Origin: JASLDZ01 sp964242895
GTDB lineage: Bacteria > Pseudomonadota > Alphaproteobacteria > Caulobacterales > Caulobacteraceae
Assembly (NCBI GenBank): GCA_964242895.1
Contig: CAXTBN010000070.1
Coordinates: 1-12,310, forward strand
DNA length: 12,310 nucleotides
Reading direction: 5' to 3'
A model generated the notes under the pieces. It did not search any database, was not told the DNA's origin, and worked only from the letters and a program-made list of their open reading frames with translations. A program made the position numbers and the translations under genes. Below, piece after piece: positions 1 to 6,571 of the stretch (positions within the stretch are counted from its first letter, which is position 1; each line of letters starts with the position of its first letter).

Positions 1-150
1 GGCGGGCGCCGCCGGGCGGCCGCCGCCGGCGGGCGCGTGGTGCTCGCCGCCGCCGCCGTGGTGGTCGTCGTGGTCCTGGGCGAGGGCGGGGGCGGTGGTC
101 GCGGCCAGCAGCGTCAGGGCCGTCGCGCCGAGGAGGAGGGGGTGTCTCAT
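1..150 (-). CDS. Secreted His/Gly/Asp-rich protein, 5' part only (runs off left edge)
   Basis: Reading the minus strand from an ATG at 150-148 gives 50 codons without a stop to the window edge, so only the N-terminus is seen. Residues 1-24 form a clean Sec signal peptide: MRH, a Leu/Ala-rich core, then the cleavage site PALA|QD. The mature start is low-complexity, QDHDDHHGGGGEHH followed by a Gly/Ala/Pro stretch, which predicts an exported, probably periplasmic protein with metal-binding potential. Such N-termini are common in alphaproteobacterial RcnB-type and other small envelope proteins, but the diagnostic C-terminal part lies outside the window, so no family can be assigned. A weak purine-rich stretch (GGACGAG) lies just upstream. 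The gene is divergent from the glutathione transferase, and a direct repeat in the shared upstream region may regulate it. Confidence 0.7.
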   Translation of the reverse strand, partial: MRHPLLLGATALTLLAATTAPALAQDHDDHHGGGGEHHAPAGGGRPAAPA

Positions 151-215
151 GGCATCTCGTCCGAGGAAGCGGTCCGAAGGCGGGCCGTCCGTACAATGCA
201 TGACGCGCCCTGGCG

Positions 216-233
216 GCTGAACCCGCGCTGAAC
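216..233 (-). promoter_or_regulatory. Direct repeat, candidate response-regulator site
   Basis: Two identical heptamers, GCTGAAC at 216-222 and 227-233, repeat with an 11-bp period. Read on the minus strand they are GTTCAGC-N4-GTTCAGC, ending 66 bp upstream of the secreted-protein start at 150. Heptamer direct repeats spaced by one helical turn are typical of OmpR/PhoB-family response regulators. The orientation and distance fit regulation of the envelope protein better than of the transferase. Which regulator binds is unknown. Confidence 0.4.
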
Positions 234-329
234 ACCGGCGCTCGCGCGCCTTCACCCGGACCGCACGGCCGACCCTGGCGCTCCGCCGACCGCGCGCGTA
301 CCGGAGGACGTCGCCGTCGGAGAGCCGCC

Positions 330-1076
330 GTGTCCCAAATCCCTCCCGCGTCCGGTCCGGACGCCCGGCCCATCGCGCTGCACTACTGGCCGACGCCCAA
401 CGGATGGAAGGTGTCCATCGCGCTCGAGGAGATGGGCCTGCCCTATGAGATGCGCCCGGTGAACATCGGCGCGGGCGAGCAGTTCGCGCCGGAGTTCCTG
501 CGCATCAGCCCCAACAACCGCATGCCCGCCATCGAGGACCCGGACGGCCCGGACGGCGAGCCGGTGAGCGTGTTCGAGTCCGGCGCGATCCTGCAGTACC
601 TGGCGGCGAAGACGGGCCGCTTCGGCGGCGAGGACGCGCGCGGGCGCGTCGAGGTGGCCGAGTGGCTGTTCTGGCAGATGGGCGGGCTCGGGCCCATGGC
701 CGGCCAGACGCACCACTTCCGCCAGTACGCCCCGTCCATGATCGCCGACAGCCGGCAGACCGCCTACGGCGCGATCCGCTACACCAACGAGACGCGCCGG
801 TTGTACGGCGTGCTCGACCGGCGGCTGGCGGGGCGCGAGTTCGTGGCCGGGGCCTACTCGATCGCCGACATGGCGATCTGGCCGTGGATCGTGCCCTGGC
901 GGCTGCAGGGCGTCGACCTGGACGCCTTCCCCGAGGTGAAGCGCTGGTTCGACGCCGTGGGCGCGCGCGAGGCGGTGCAGCGCGGCTTCAAGCTGGGCGG
1001 CGAGCTCAGGCGGCCGCTGCAGGCGTCCGGGGCCGAGGCGGAGCAGGCGCGCAAGACGCTGTTCGGCCAGCGCTGA
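330..1076 (+). CDS. Nu-class glutathione S-transferase (YfcG/YghU-like disulfide-bond reductase)
   Basis: The 248-residue protein has a complete GST fold: an N-terminal thioredoxin-like domain (about 15-98) and an all-helical C-terminal domain (about 105-225). The active-site segment YWPTPNGWK (19-27) carries the Thr22 and Asn24 used by E. coli YfcG instead of the usual Tyr, Ser or Cys. LRISPNNRMPAI (57-68) holds the cis-proline loop, ESGAI (83-87) binds the gamma-glutamyl part of glutathione, and WLFWQMGGLGPM and HHF follow the YfcG pattern. SIADMAIWPW (177-186) is the helical N-capping box. Family members are cytosolic, bind glutathione or its disulfide and reduce small disulfides. The start is GTG at 330, chosen because GGAGAG at 319-324 is correctly spaced and the upstream sequence shows no family similarity. 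The roughly 20-residue C-terminal tail beyond the fold looks lineage-specific. It appears to be a single-gene unit. Confidence 0.93.
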   Translation: MSQIPPASGPDARPIALHYWPTPNGWKVSIALEEMGLPYEMRPVNIGAGEQFAPEFLRISPNNRMPAIEDPDGPDGEPVSVFESGAILQYLAAKTGRFGGEDARGRVEVAEWLFWQMGGLGPMAGQTHHFRQYAPSMIADSRQTAYGAIRYTNETRRLYGVLDRRLAGREFVAGAYSIADMAIWPWIVPWRLQGVDLDAFPEVKRWFDAVGAREAVQRGFKLGGELRRPLQASGAEAEQARKTLFGQR

Positions 1077-1121
1077 GGCTCTGCGCCCGGCGCTGCGCGG
1101 GCGTTCATCCTGTCCGCGCGC

Positions 1122-1136
1122 TTAACCTTGTCTTCA
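1122..1136 (+). promoter_or_regulatory. Candidate CtrA-like box upstream of the Sel1 gene
   Basis: The sequence fits TTAA-N7-TTCA (TTAA at 1122-1125, TTCA at 1133-1136), one mismatch from the CtrA consensus TTAA-N7-TTAA. It lies 83 bp upstream of the start at 1220. By eye TTAA occurs only four times in the window, always between genes, which makes a regulatory role more likely than chance but does not prove it. Confidence 0.3.
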
Positions 1137-1219
1137 AGTCCGGCGTGCTTGCCTCCGCCTGCGATCACCGTCGCGGGGGCCGTCGAACACGGTCCTGCAC
1201 CCGTCGAGGACACCGGACC

Positions 1220-1498
1220 ATGGACGCGTCCCACCAGACGAGCGGGTCTGAGATCCCGCTGCCCACCTCCGCCTGCACCGGCGACGACCTGCTGCGCATC
1301 GGCCTGCTCTACTCCACGGGCCAGGGCGGCGCGCCGCTGGACCTCGTCAGCGCGCACATGCTGTTCAACCTCGCCGCCATGCGCGGCTCGGAGGACGCCA
1401 AGCGCTACCGCCGCGAGCTCTCCGGCGAGATGGACCGCGACAGCGTCGCCGAGGCCCAGCGCGCCGCGCGCGAGTGGCTGGTGAAGGCCGCCGCCTGA
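1220..1498 (+). CDS. Small Sel1-repeat (TPR-like) protein
   Basis: This 92-residue protein starts at ATG 1220, with GAGGA at 1206-1210 upstream. The reading frame is open further upstream, but that part overlaps the transferase gene and is out of frame with it, so it is a shadow. The core, about residues 24-60 (LLRIGLLYSTGQGG, then VSAHMLFNLAAMRGSEDAKRYR), is one Sel1 repeat: a helix ending in YSTG, a helix with A..LFNLAA..G, then a charged helix. The tail EAQRAAREWL is typical of small alphaproteobacterial members. No signal peptide or membrane segment is visible, so it is probably cytoplasmic. Sel1 repeats act in protein-protein binding; the partner is unknown. The gene stands alone, convergent with the membrane protein gene downstream, and a possible CtrA-type box lies in its upstream region. 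Confidence 0.85.
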   Translation: MDASHQTSGSEIPLPTSACTGDDLLRIGLLYSTGQGGAPLDLVSAHMLFNLAAMRGSEDAKRYRRELSGEMDRDSVAEAQRAAREWLVKAAA

Positions 1499-1511
1499 CG
1501 CGCAGGCCGGG

Positions 1512-1534
1512 AGCGGACGTCGCGAACGTCGGCT
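1512..1534. terminator. Weak inverted repeat between convergent genes
   Basis: AGC-G-GACGT, loop CGCGA, ACGTC-G-GCT can form a short hairpin (3 + 5 bp with one G-G mismatch) just after the Sel1 gene stop. No T-tract follows on either strand, so it is at best a weak or Rho-assisted terminator. Confidence 0.25.
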
Positions 1535-1570
1535 GAGGTGGGGAGCGGAAGGCCCGCTGACCGCGAAGCT

Positions 1571-2062
1571 CTACATCGCCCGACCAGAGTGGCGTAGTCG
1601 TCGCAAGACCGGCCAGCCCGTCAGGCCACAGGCACACAACATCAGAAGACCTGCCCGGTAAGCTGTCGGCTGCGTAAGAAGCAAGAGCCCATATAGCCCG
1701 AGGCCGGCGAGCACGACCATCATCGCTGCCAGTGCGATGGTCTCTCCGATTGATGGTTGCTGGCCTGGAATATCAGCGGTCAGCGGTGAAGAGTGTCGAG
1801 TCCGGAAATACCACGACCATGCCGCTAATGCGGTGAGGAGCGTCACAGGCGCGGCGATGTAGAGAGGAAGTAGACCTTCTCCCCCAGTCGCGCCCTCAGG
1901 CTGCTCCTGCAGTGTGTGTCTCGCCCACCATGCAGCCGTCGAAGCCGAGTAGCAGAACCAAGCAGCTAGGGCGGTCAGCGCAAGCGGAACGATGGCTCGC
2001 AAAGTCTTCTTCGCTCCACACCAGACCCCCGCGACGGTGAGCCGACGCCGTGGCGGGGTCAA
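1571..2062 (-). CDS. Four-helix membrane protein of unknown function, lower GC
   Basis: I do not recognise a family. With a TTG start at 2062 the product is 163 residues and has four strongly hydrophobic segments: about 23-46 (rich in W and A), 64-86, 106-130 and 134-153. Basic residues cluster near the N-terminus (PPRRR, KK) and after the last helix (RRLRH), and a polar loop (48-63, GGEG) separates helices 1 and 2. Membrane character maintained along the frame argues for a real gene. No ATG exists near the start. The frame is open upstream to about 2126, and TTG 2062 and TTG 2002 are the available starts, neither with a clear ribosome site, so the 5' end is uncertain or damaged. GC is about 60% by hand count over 1621-1860, well below its neighbours, which suggests acquisition by transfer. 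It lies 75 bp downstream of hfsD on the same strand and could be read through from it. Confidence 0.6.
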   Translation of the reverse strand: MTPPRRRLTVAGVWCGAKKTLRAIVPLALTALAAWFCYSASTAAWWARHTLQEQPEGATGGEGLLPLYIAAPVTLLTALAAWSWYFRTRHSSPLTADIPGQQPSIGETIALAAMMVVLAGLGLYGLLLLTQPTAYRAGLLMLCACGLTGWPVLRRLRHSGRAM

Positions 2063-2137
2063 CGGCCGAGTTGGGTCGAAAGCGGTCCTCAGAAAGCCGC
2101 CCCATAGCGGACCCTCGCCACCCCGAGCGTGAGCGAC

Positions 2138-2872
2138 TCAGCGGGTCAGGAGGTAGTTGCCGGCGCCGGTGGCGTAGGAGAACTGCACGGGCATGGTCTG
2201 CACGAGGTACTGCTGCACGAACAGGCCGACGTTGGCGATGCCCGTGCGCGGGACGAACACCACGTCGAAGCGGCGCAGCGGCGGCGAGGCCGCGCCCGGC
2301 GCATGGTGCACCGCCGAGCCGAAGTCGATCGTGCGCAGCATGGGCCGGCCGCCGGCGCCGCGCCGGATCAGCACGGAGCGGTGGGGGTCGCCCGTGGGCA
2401 GGAAGCCGCCGGCCATGATCACCGCCTGCAGGGCGTCGATGTCGCCCGGCATGTCGTAGACGCCCGCCTTGCCCACCTCGCCGCCCACGAACACGCGCAG
2501 CGGTACGGACGCCTTGAGGCTGACCTCCACGCGCGGGTCGTTGAGCTGCTGGGCGTAGGCGGCGGCGAGGCGCTGCTCCAGGTCGGCGGGAGCGAGGTCG
2601 GCGGCCATGGTCGGCGCGATCAGCGGCAGGGAGATGCGGCCGTCGGGACCGAGCGTCACGGCGGTGCGGTTCAGCTCGGGCGCGGAGGGCACGGTCACGT
2701 CGATCTGGTCGCCGGGGTAGAGGCGGTAGGCGGGCTCGTCGTCGCGCCAGGTCGCGTAGCCCACGTCGAAGCCGCCGTAGGCGCCGCTCTGCGGGTAGGG
2801 GCCGGGCCGGTCGTGCGCGCAGGCGCCTAGGAGCAGGAGCGGGGCCGCGGAGAGGAGGGCGCGTCGGTTCAT
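2138..2872 (-). CDS. hfsD: Outer-membrane polysaccharide export lipoprotein (Wza-like, HfsD)
   Basis: The protein has 244 residues from ATG 2872. MNRR, a hydrophobic core and the lipobox LLGAC place the lipidated cysteine at residue 18. The polysaccharide export domain follows (about 50-122, opening with LYPGDQIDVTV and including LGPDGRISLPLI), then one SLBB domain (about 125-175, VFVGGEVGKAGVYDMPG). The C-terminal segment 210-244, with VQQYLVQTMPVQFSY, corresponds to the membrane-spanning end of small Wza-like channels. In Caulobacter HfsD is the outer-membrane secretin-like channel for holdfast polysaccharide. An upstream in-frame ATG at 2914 would add 14 residues before the same signal. 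I prefer 2872 because it gives a normal-length signal peptide, although neither start has a well-placed ribosome site. It is divergent from hfsA across 134 bp that holds a candidate CtrA box. Confidence 0.9.
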   Translation of the reverse strand: MNRRALLSAAPLLLLGACAHDRPGPYPQSGAYGGFDVGYATWRDDEPAYRLYPGDQIDVTVPSAPELNRTAVTLGPDGRISLPLIAPTMAADLAPADLEQRLAAAYAQQLNDPRVEVSLKASVPLRVFVGGEVGKAGVYDMPGDIDALQAVIMAGGFLPTGDPHRSVLIRRGAGGRPMLRTIDFGSAVHHAPGAASPPLRRFDVVFVPRTGIANVGLFVQQYLVQTMPVQFSYATGAGNYLLTR

Positions 2873-2914
2873 GCGGGGGCGGCGGGCTCGGGGCGTCGTG
2901 AGGCGCAAAGTCAT

Positions 2915-2938
2915 GGTTAATGGGTAACTCCGGGTTAA
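2915..2938 (-). promoter_or_regulatory. Candidate CtrA box between hfsD and hfsA
   Basis: On the minus strand 2938-2924 reads TTAA-N7-TTAC, one mismatch from the CtrA consensus TTAA-N7-TTAA. A further TTAACC follows at 2920-2915, so three half-site-like elements are packed into 24 bp. GTTAAC at 2934-2939 is also a perfect palindrome. The cluster lies 52 bp (from 2924) upstream of the preferred hfsD start and 69 bp upstream of the hfsA start, so it could control both. If ATG 2914 were the true hfsD start, the cluster would sit immediately before it, which would disfavour activation of hfsD. No convincing -10/-35 pair could be assigned. Confidence 0.45.
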
Positions 2939-3006
2939 CGCGCGGACGCCCACTCTGGCCCCCGAGGGCCCGCGGACCGCGCGGCTCGGTGAGGCGCGGA
3001 GCGCGG

Positions 3007-4509
3007 ATGGCCGGCGTGTGGAGCTGGGGAGAGGAGCCCGCGGTCGCACCCGCCCGCCTTCCCGGGCGCGCCCACCGCAGCGTCGAGGACCTGCTGGCGC
3101 TCGTCTGGGCGCGGCGCCTGCTGATGCTGGCCGTGTTCGTGGCGCTGGTGGTGCTGGGCGCCGCGGCGGCCTCGCGGCTGAAGACGACCTACACGGCCAA
3201 CTCGAGCCTCCTGGTGCGGCTGGGGCAGGCGTACGTCTACGAGCCCAAGGTCGGCGACGCCGGGCGCGGCGCGGCCCCGACCAACGACGAGGTCATCCAG
3301 TCGGAGATGGAGATCCTGGGCTCCTCCGAGCTCAAGGCGCGCGTGATCCGCGACGTGGGCCTGCCGCGCCTGTCGCCCGCCCTGGCCGCCAAGGCCGCCC
3401 GCGCCTCGACGCCCGAGGCGCAGCGCGACGTGGAGGGGGCGGCGGTGCGCCTGCTGGAGCAGGGGCTGAAGCTCGGCGCCGCGCCCGAGACCTCGATCAT
3501 CCGCCTGTCCTACACCCACCCGGACGCGCACACCGCCGCGCTGGTGCTCAACACGCTCGTCGACGAGTACGTGCGCTACCGCCAGCAGGTGCTGGTCGCG
3601 CGCGACGTGGGCCCGCTCGACGCACAGCGCCGCCGCTTCGCCGACGAGCTGGCGCGCGTGGACGGGCAGATCACGACCTTCCTGACCACCAACGGCGTCG
3701 GCGACTTCGACGCGGAGAAGGCGAGCCTGGCGCAGCTCTACGGCCAACTGCTCGGGGACGGGGCGAGCGCGCGGGCGTCCCTGTCGGAGGCGGAGGGCCG
3801 GCTCGGCGTCACCTCGGCCCTGGCCGCGCGAAGCCCGTCGGAGATCGGCCTCTACCGCGACCTGGACCACGCGCCGGCCGACCAGCTGGCCAAACTCCGC
3901 ACCGACCTCAACGACCTCCTCGCGCGCTACCGGCCCACCGCCCAGCCCGTGCGCGACAAGCAGGCGCAGGTCGCGGCCGCCGAGGCGCTGGTGCAGGCCG
4001 GCGACGGCCTGGTGGTGGGCCGCCGCCTCGGCCCGAACCCCGTGGCCCAGGCGCTGCAGACCGAACGCAACACCACCGCCGCCCAGGCGTCGTCGCTGCG
4101 CGCGCGCGCCGGCGAGCTGCAGGGCGAGCTGGCCCGCGTGGTGGCGCGCCGGCAGAAGCTCGCGGAGATCGAGCCGCAGTGGCTGGACCTGCAGCGCCAG
4201 CGCGACGTGCTCACCGCGAACGTGCGCACCTTCACCCAGCGCGTGCAGGACGCGCAGGCGCAGCAGGCGCTCACCGCGGCGGGCGACGACGGCGACGTGC
4301 GCGTGGTGCAGCGCGCCTACACCCCCACCAAGGGCGCGAGCCTGAAGCGGCCCGCCCTGCTCCTGGCCGCGGGCTTCGCCGGCTTCGCCGCCCTGTGCGC
4401 GGGGCTGGTGGCGGCCTTCCTGTCGCGCGGCTTCCCGAGCGCCGGCGCCGCCGAGCGCACGCTGGAGATGCCGGTGCTGGCCGCCGTGCCGGCGCGGGCG
4501 CGGGCGTGA
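3007..4509 (+). CDS. hfsA: Polysaccharide co-polymerase / chain-length protein (Wzc N-domain type, HfsA)
   Basis: The protein has 500 residues from ATG 3007, chosen because GGAG at 2998-3001 sits five bases upstream; the open frame before it lacks family features. The layout is that of a PCP-2a protein without its kinase domain. It has a short cytoplasmic N-terminus, TM1 (about 37-57), a long periplasmic region starting at the Wzz-type segment YTANSSLLVRLG and containing EVIQSEMEIL, and a helical coiled-coil part rich in Ala, Gln and Arg (about 190-430). A Pro/Lys-containing approach (YTPTKGASLKRP) leads into TM2 (about 449-473), with a short cytoplasmic tail ending LEMPVLAAVP. In full-length Wzc such a tail leads into the tyrosine kinase; here the kinase is the separate next gene, hfsB. 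The role is to set chain length and link polymerisation to the HfsD channel. Its stop overlaps the hfsB start (GTGA). Confidence 0.92.
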   Translation: MAGVWSWGEEPAVAPARLPGRAHRSVEDLLALVWARRLLMLAVFVALVVLGAAAASRLKTTYTANSSLLVRLGQAYVYEPKVGDAGRGAAPTNDEVIQSEMEILGSSELKARVIRDVGLPRLSPALAAKAARASTPEAQRDVEGAAVRLLEQGLKLGAAPETSIIRLSYTHPDAHTAALVLNTLVDEYVRYRQQVLVARDVGPLDAQRRRFADELARVDGQITTFLTTNGVGDFDAEKASLAQLYGQLLGDGASARASLSEAEGRLGVTSALAARSPSEIGLYRDLDHAPADQLAKLRTDLNDLLARYRPTAQPVRDKQAQVAAAEALVQAGDGLVVGRRLGPNPVAQALQTERNTTAAQASSLRARAGELQGELARVVARRQKLAEIEPQWLDLQRQRDVLTANVRTFTQRVQDAQAQQALTAAGDDGDVRVVQRAYTPTKGASLKRPALLLAAGFAGFAALCAGLVAAFLSRGFPSAGAAERTLEMPVLAAVPARARA

Positions 4510-5234
4510 GGAGCGCGTCGGCCAAGCGCGCGCGGGCGCCCGTCGACCTGTCGGCGGAGCTGGCCGGGCTCGTCGACCGGCTGGCCGAGCCGGGGCCGGA
4601 CGGCGGCCGCGCCATCCAGTTCGTCTCCGCCCGCAGCGGCGAGGGCACGTCCACCGTCGCCCGCGCCTTCGCCCGCGCCGCCGCCGGGCGGGGCGAGCGC
4701 GGCGTGTGGCTGGTGGAGCTCGACGTCATGTCCGGCGTGCAGTTCGACGCCTTCGCCGACGGAGCCTACGGCGCCCTGGGCGAGCCGGGCCGCGCCAGCC
4801 CCGACGACAGCGCCTTTTTCCAGGTGGTCTCGCCCATGCGCGAGGCGGGCGCGGCGCCTGCGGAGGCGGCCAGCTTCCTCGAGGCGTGGCCCCTGGCGGG
4901 CGAGAAGTTCTGGGTGACGCGCTTCAAGTCCGAGCGGCTGCGGCCGGGCTGGAGCGTGCGGTTGACGGGCGGGGCCGACTACTGGCGCGCGCTGCGGCCC
5001 TACGCCGACCTGATCGTGGTGGACGCCCCGTCCGCCGAGCGCTCGCGCGCCGCCGCCGCGGTCGCGCCGCACATGGACTCCACCGTGCTGGTGGTGGCCG
5101 CCGACAACGACGACCCCTCCGGCCCCGCCCTGCTGCGCGACGGCCTCAAGGCGGTGGGCGGCCGCTGCGCCGGGGCCATCCTCAACCGCGCCCCGCGCCC
5201 CGCCCCCCGCTTCCTGCGCGCGCTGGCCCCGTGA
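4506..5234 (+). CDS. hfsB: BY-kinase-like P-loop ATPase partner of HfsA, degenerate Walker A (HfsB)
   Basis: The protein has 242 residues from GTG 4506, overlapping the hfsA stop by 4 bp (GTGA). It has the CpsD/CapB order. A Walker A position is IQFVSARSGEGTSTVA (37-52), but the lysine of GxGK[S/T] is replaced by threonine. A Walker A'-like VELDVMSG follows (70-77), then Walker B LIVVDAP (169-175) and a late strand STVLVVAADND (192-202). The C-terminus, RAPRPAPRFLRALAP, has no tyrosine cluster, so tyrosine autophosphorylation of the classical kind is unlikely. The sequence between 78 and 160 is short and shows no further recognised motif. Loss of the P-loop lysine is seen in other split kinase partners of exopolysaccharide systems. 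The protein probably acts as a cytoplasmic regulatory partner of HfsA rather than an active kinase; that is inference. Confidence 0.88.
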   Translation: MRSASAKRARAPVDLSAELAGLVDRLAEPGPDGGRAIQFVSARSGEGTSTVARAFARAAAGRGERGVWLVELDVMSGVQFDAFADGAYGALGEPGRASPDDSAFFQVVSPMREAGAAPAEAASFLEAWPLAGEKFWVTRFKSERLRPGWSVRLTGGADYWRALRPYADLIVVDAPSAERSRAAAAVAPHMDSTVLVVAADNDDPSGPALLRDGLKAVGGRCAGAILNRAPRPAPRFLRALAP

Positions 5235-6571
5235 CCGACATCGGGGCCGTCCCCTGGCCGGACGCGGCGGGGCGGCCCCCTCGCTCCCGACCGGCGGCGA
5301 GGGCCGGGCGGGCGGACCCGCGGCCGCGGCTGACCTTCCTCCTGGGCGTGTTCACCGTGCTCGTGTTCTCGAGCACCTGGGTGATGTTCATCACCGGGCC
5401 GGACGGCAGCAGCACCGTGGGCGCGCTGGTGATCGCCCTCTACACGCCGGCCTACCTGGTCACCCTGGTGCTGCTGGCGGGCGGCGGCCTCGCCTCGGTG
5501 CGGGCGGCGCTGGCGGCCCCGCCGCTGTGGGCGTTGCTGGCGGTGACGGCGGCGTCGGTGCTGTGGTCGGTGGCTCCGGACCTGACGGTGCGCCGCGTCC
5601 CGGCGCTCGTGCTCACGACCCTGGCCGGCGTGGCGCTGGCGGCGCGGTTCGACTGGCCGGAGCTGGCCGAGGTGCTGGCCGCGAGCTTCGCCATGATCGT
5701 GGTCGGCTGCTTCCTGCTGGCCGTGCTCGTGCCGAGCTGGGGGCGGATGACGTCGATCTTCCCCGGCGCATGGCGGGGGCTGTGGAACGACAAGAACGCG
5801 CTCGGCGACCACATGACCGTGGGGGTCTGCGTGCTCGCGGCGGCGGCGGTGATGAACCCGGCGCGGCGTCGGCTGTGGACGGGGTTCGCGGTGGGGGCGA
5901 CGGCGCTGATCGTGCTCTCCACGTCGAAGACCTCGCTGATCACGCTGGTGCTGGGGCTGGCGGTGCTGGGGCTGGTGTTCCTGGTGCGACGGGGCGGGGC
6001 GGCGGCGGTGCTGGCCGTGTTCGCGACCGTCGGCGTGCTGGCGCTGGTCGCCTTCCTGATCGCGTTCGAGCGCGACGCCCTCTTCCGCCTGCTGGGCAAG
6101 GACGCGACCCTGACGGGTCGCACGCGCATCTGGGCGGGAGCGCTGCGCCAGATCGCGCAGCGGCCGCTGCTGGGCTTCGGCTACGCCGCGGTGTGGGACG
6201 ACCCGAGCCGCTGGGGCCCGATCCACTGGATCATGAAGGACGCCAAGTATCGTCCCCCCCACGCCCACAACAGCTGGATCGAGATCCGCCTTGCGCTGGG
6301 CTGGGTGGGTATGGCCGCCTTCGCCGCCTTCTTCGCCCAGGCGTGGGCGCGCGCGGTGGCGGCGCTGTTCCGCGGAGGCGCGGCGGGCAGGGGCGCCTGG
6401 CTGGCGGCGCCGTTCCTGGCGGTGTGGACGGTGCAGTCGCTGACGGAGAGCGTTGCCCTCGGCTACAACGACTTCACCTGGGTGATGCTGACGGCGGTGG
6501 CCGCCGCCCTGGGCCGGCCGCGCCCCGCGCCGCGCGGGGCGGCCGCGGGCGCGAGCATCGCGGCGCCGTAG
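5231..6571 (+). CDS. hfsC: O-antigen-ligase-type polysaccharide polymerase (Wzy-like, HfsC)
   Basis: The protein has 446 residues from GTG 5231, overlapping the hfsB stop (GTGA). After a Pro/Arg-rich cytoplasmic lead (1-33) come about ten or more membrane segments, the first at 34-54 (LTFLLGVFTVLVFSSTWVMFI). Family marks are RGLWNDKNALGDHM (182-195), TGRTRIW (295-301), PLLGFGY (312-318) and the periplasmic-loop signature PPHAHNSWIEIRLALGWVG (342-360), all typical of the Wzy_C/O-antigen ligase family (PF04932). In Caulobacter HfsC and its paralogue HfsI are holdfast polymerases. It would join flipped repeat units on the outer face of the inner membrane. It is the last gene of the plus-strand operon. 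Its final 109 bp, coding the Gly/Ala/Arg-rich tail, lie over the 3' end of the convergent glycosyltransferase gene, with no terminator between them. Confidence 0.9.
   Translation: MTDIGAVPWPDAAGRPPRSRPAARAGRADPRPRLTFLLGVFTVLVFSSTWVMFITGPDGSSTVGALVIALYTPAYLVTLVLLAGGGLASVRAALAAPPLWALLAVTAASVLWSVAPDLTVRRVPALVLTTLAGVALAARFDWPELAEVLAASFAMIVVGCFLLAVLVPSWGRMTSIFPGAWRGLWNDKNALGDHMTVGVCVLAAAAVMNPARRRLWTGFAVGATALIVLSTSKTSLITLVLGLAVLGLVFLVRRGGAAAVLAVFATVGVLALVAFLIAFERDALFRLLGKDATLTGRTRIWAGALRQIAQRPLLGFGYAAVWDDPSRWGPIHWIMKDAKYRPPHAHNSWIEIRLALGWVGMAAFAAFFAQAWARAVAALFRGGAAGRGAWLAAPFLAVWTVQSLTESVALGYNDFTWVMLTAVAAALGRPRPAPRGAAAGASIAAP

Noticed and set aside
37..231. Plus-strand open frame of 64 codons starting at 37
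   Set aside because: It is the complement of the secreted-protein gene on the minus strand, which has a convincing signal peptide; the plus-strand product is low-complexity Ala/Val/Gly.
252..716. Minus-strand open frame of 154 codons opposite the glutathione transferase
   Set aside because: The plus strand encodes a full GST with all motifs; the opposite product is Arg/Ala/Leu-rich with no recognisable fold.
1896..2105. Minus-strand frame of 69 codons overlapping the start of the membrane protein, with an ATG
   Set aside because: It overlaps the hydrophobic frame and its product shows no conserved character. I kept it in mind as a frameshifted 5' end, but no hydrophobic segment joins the two frames.
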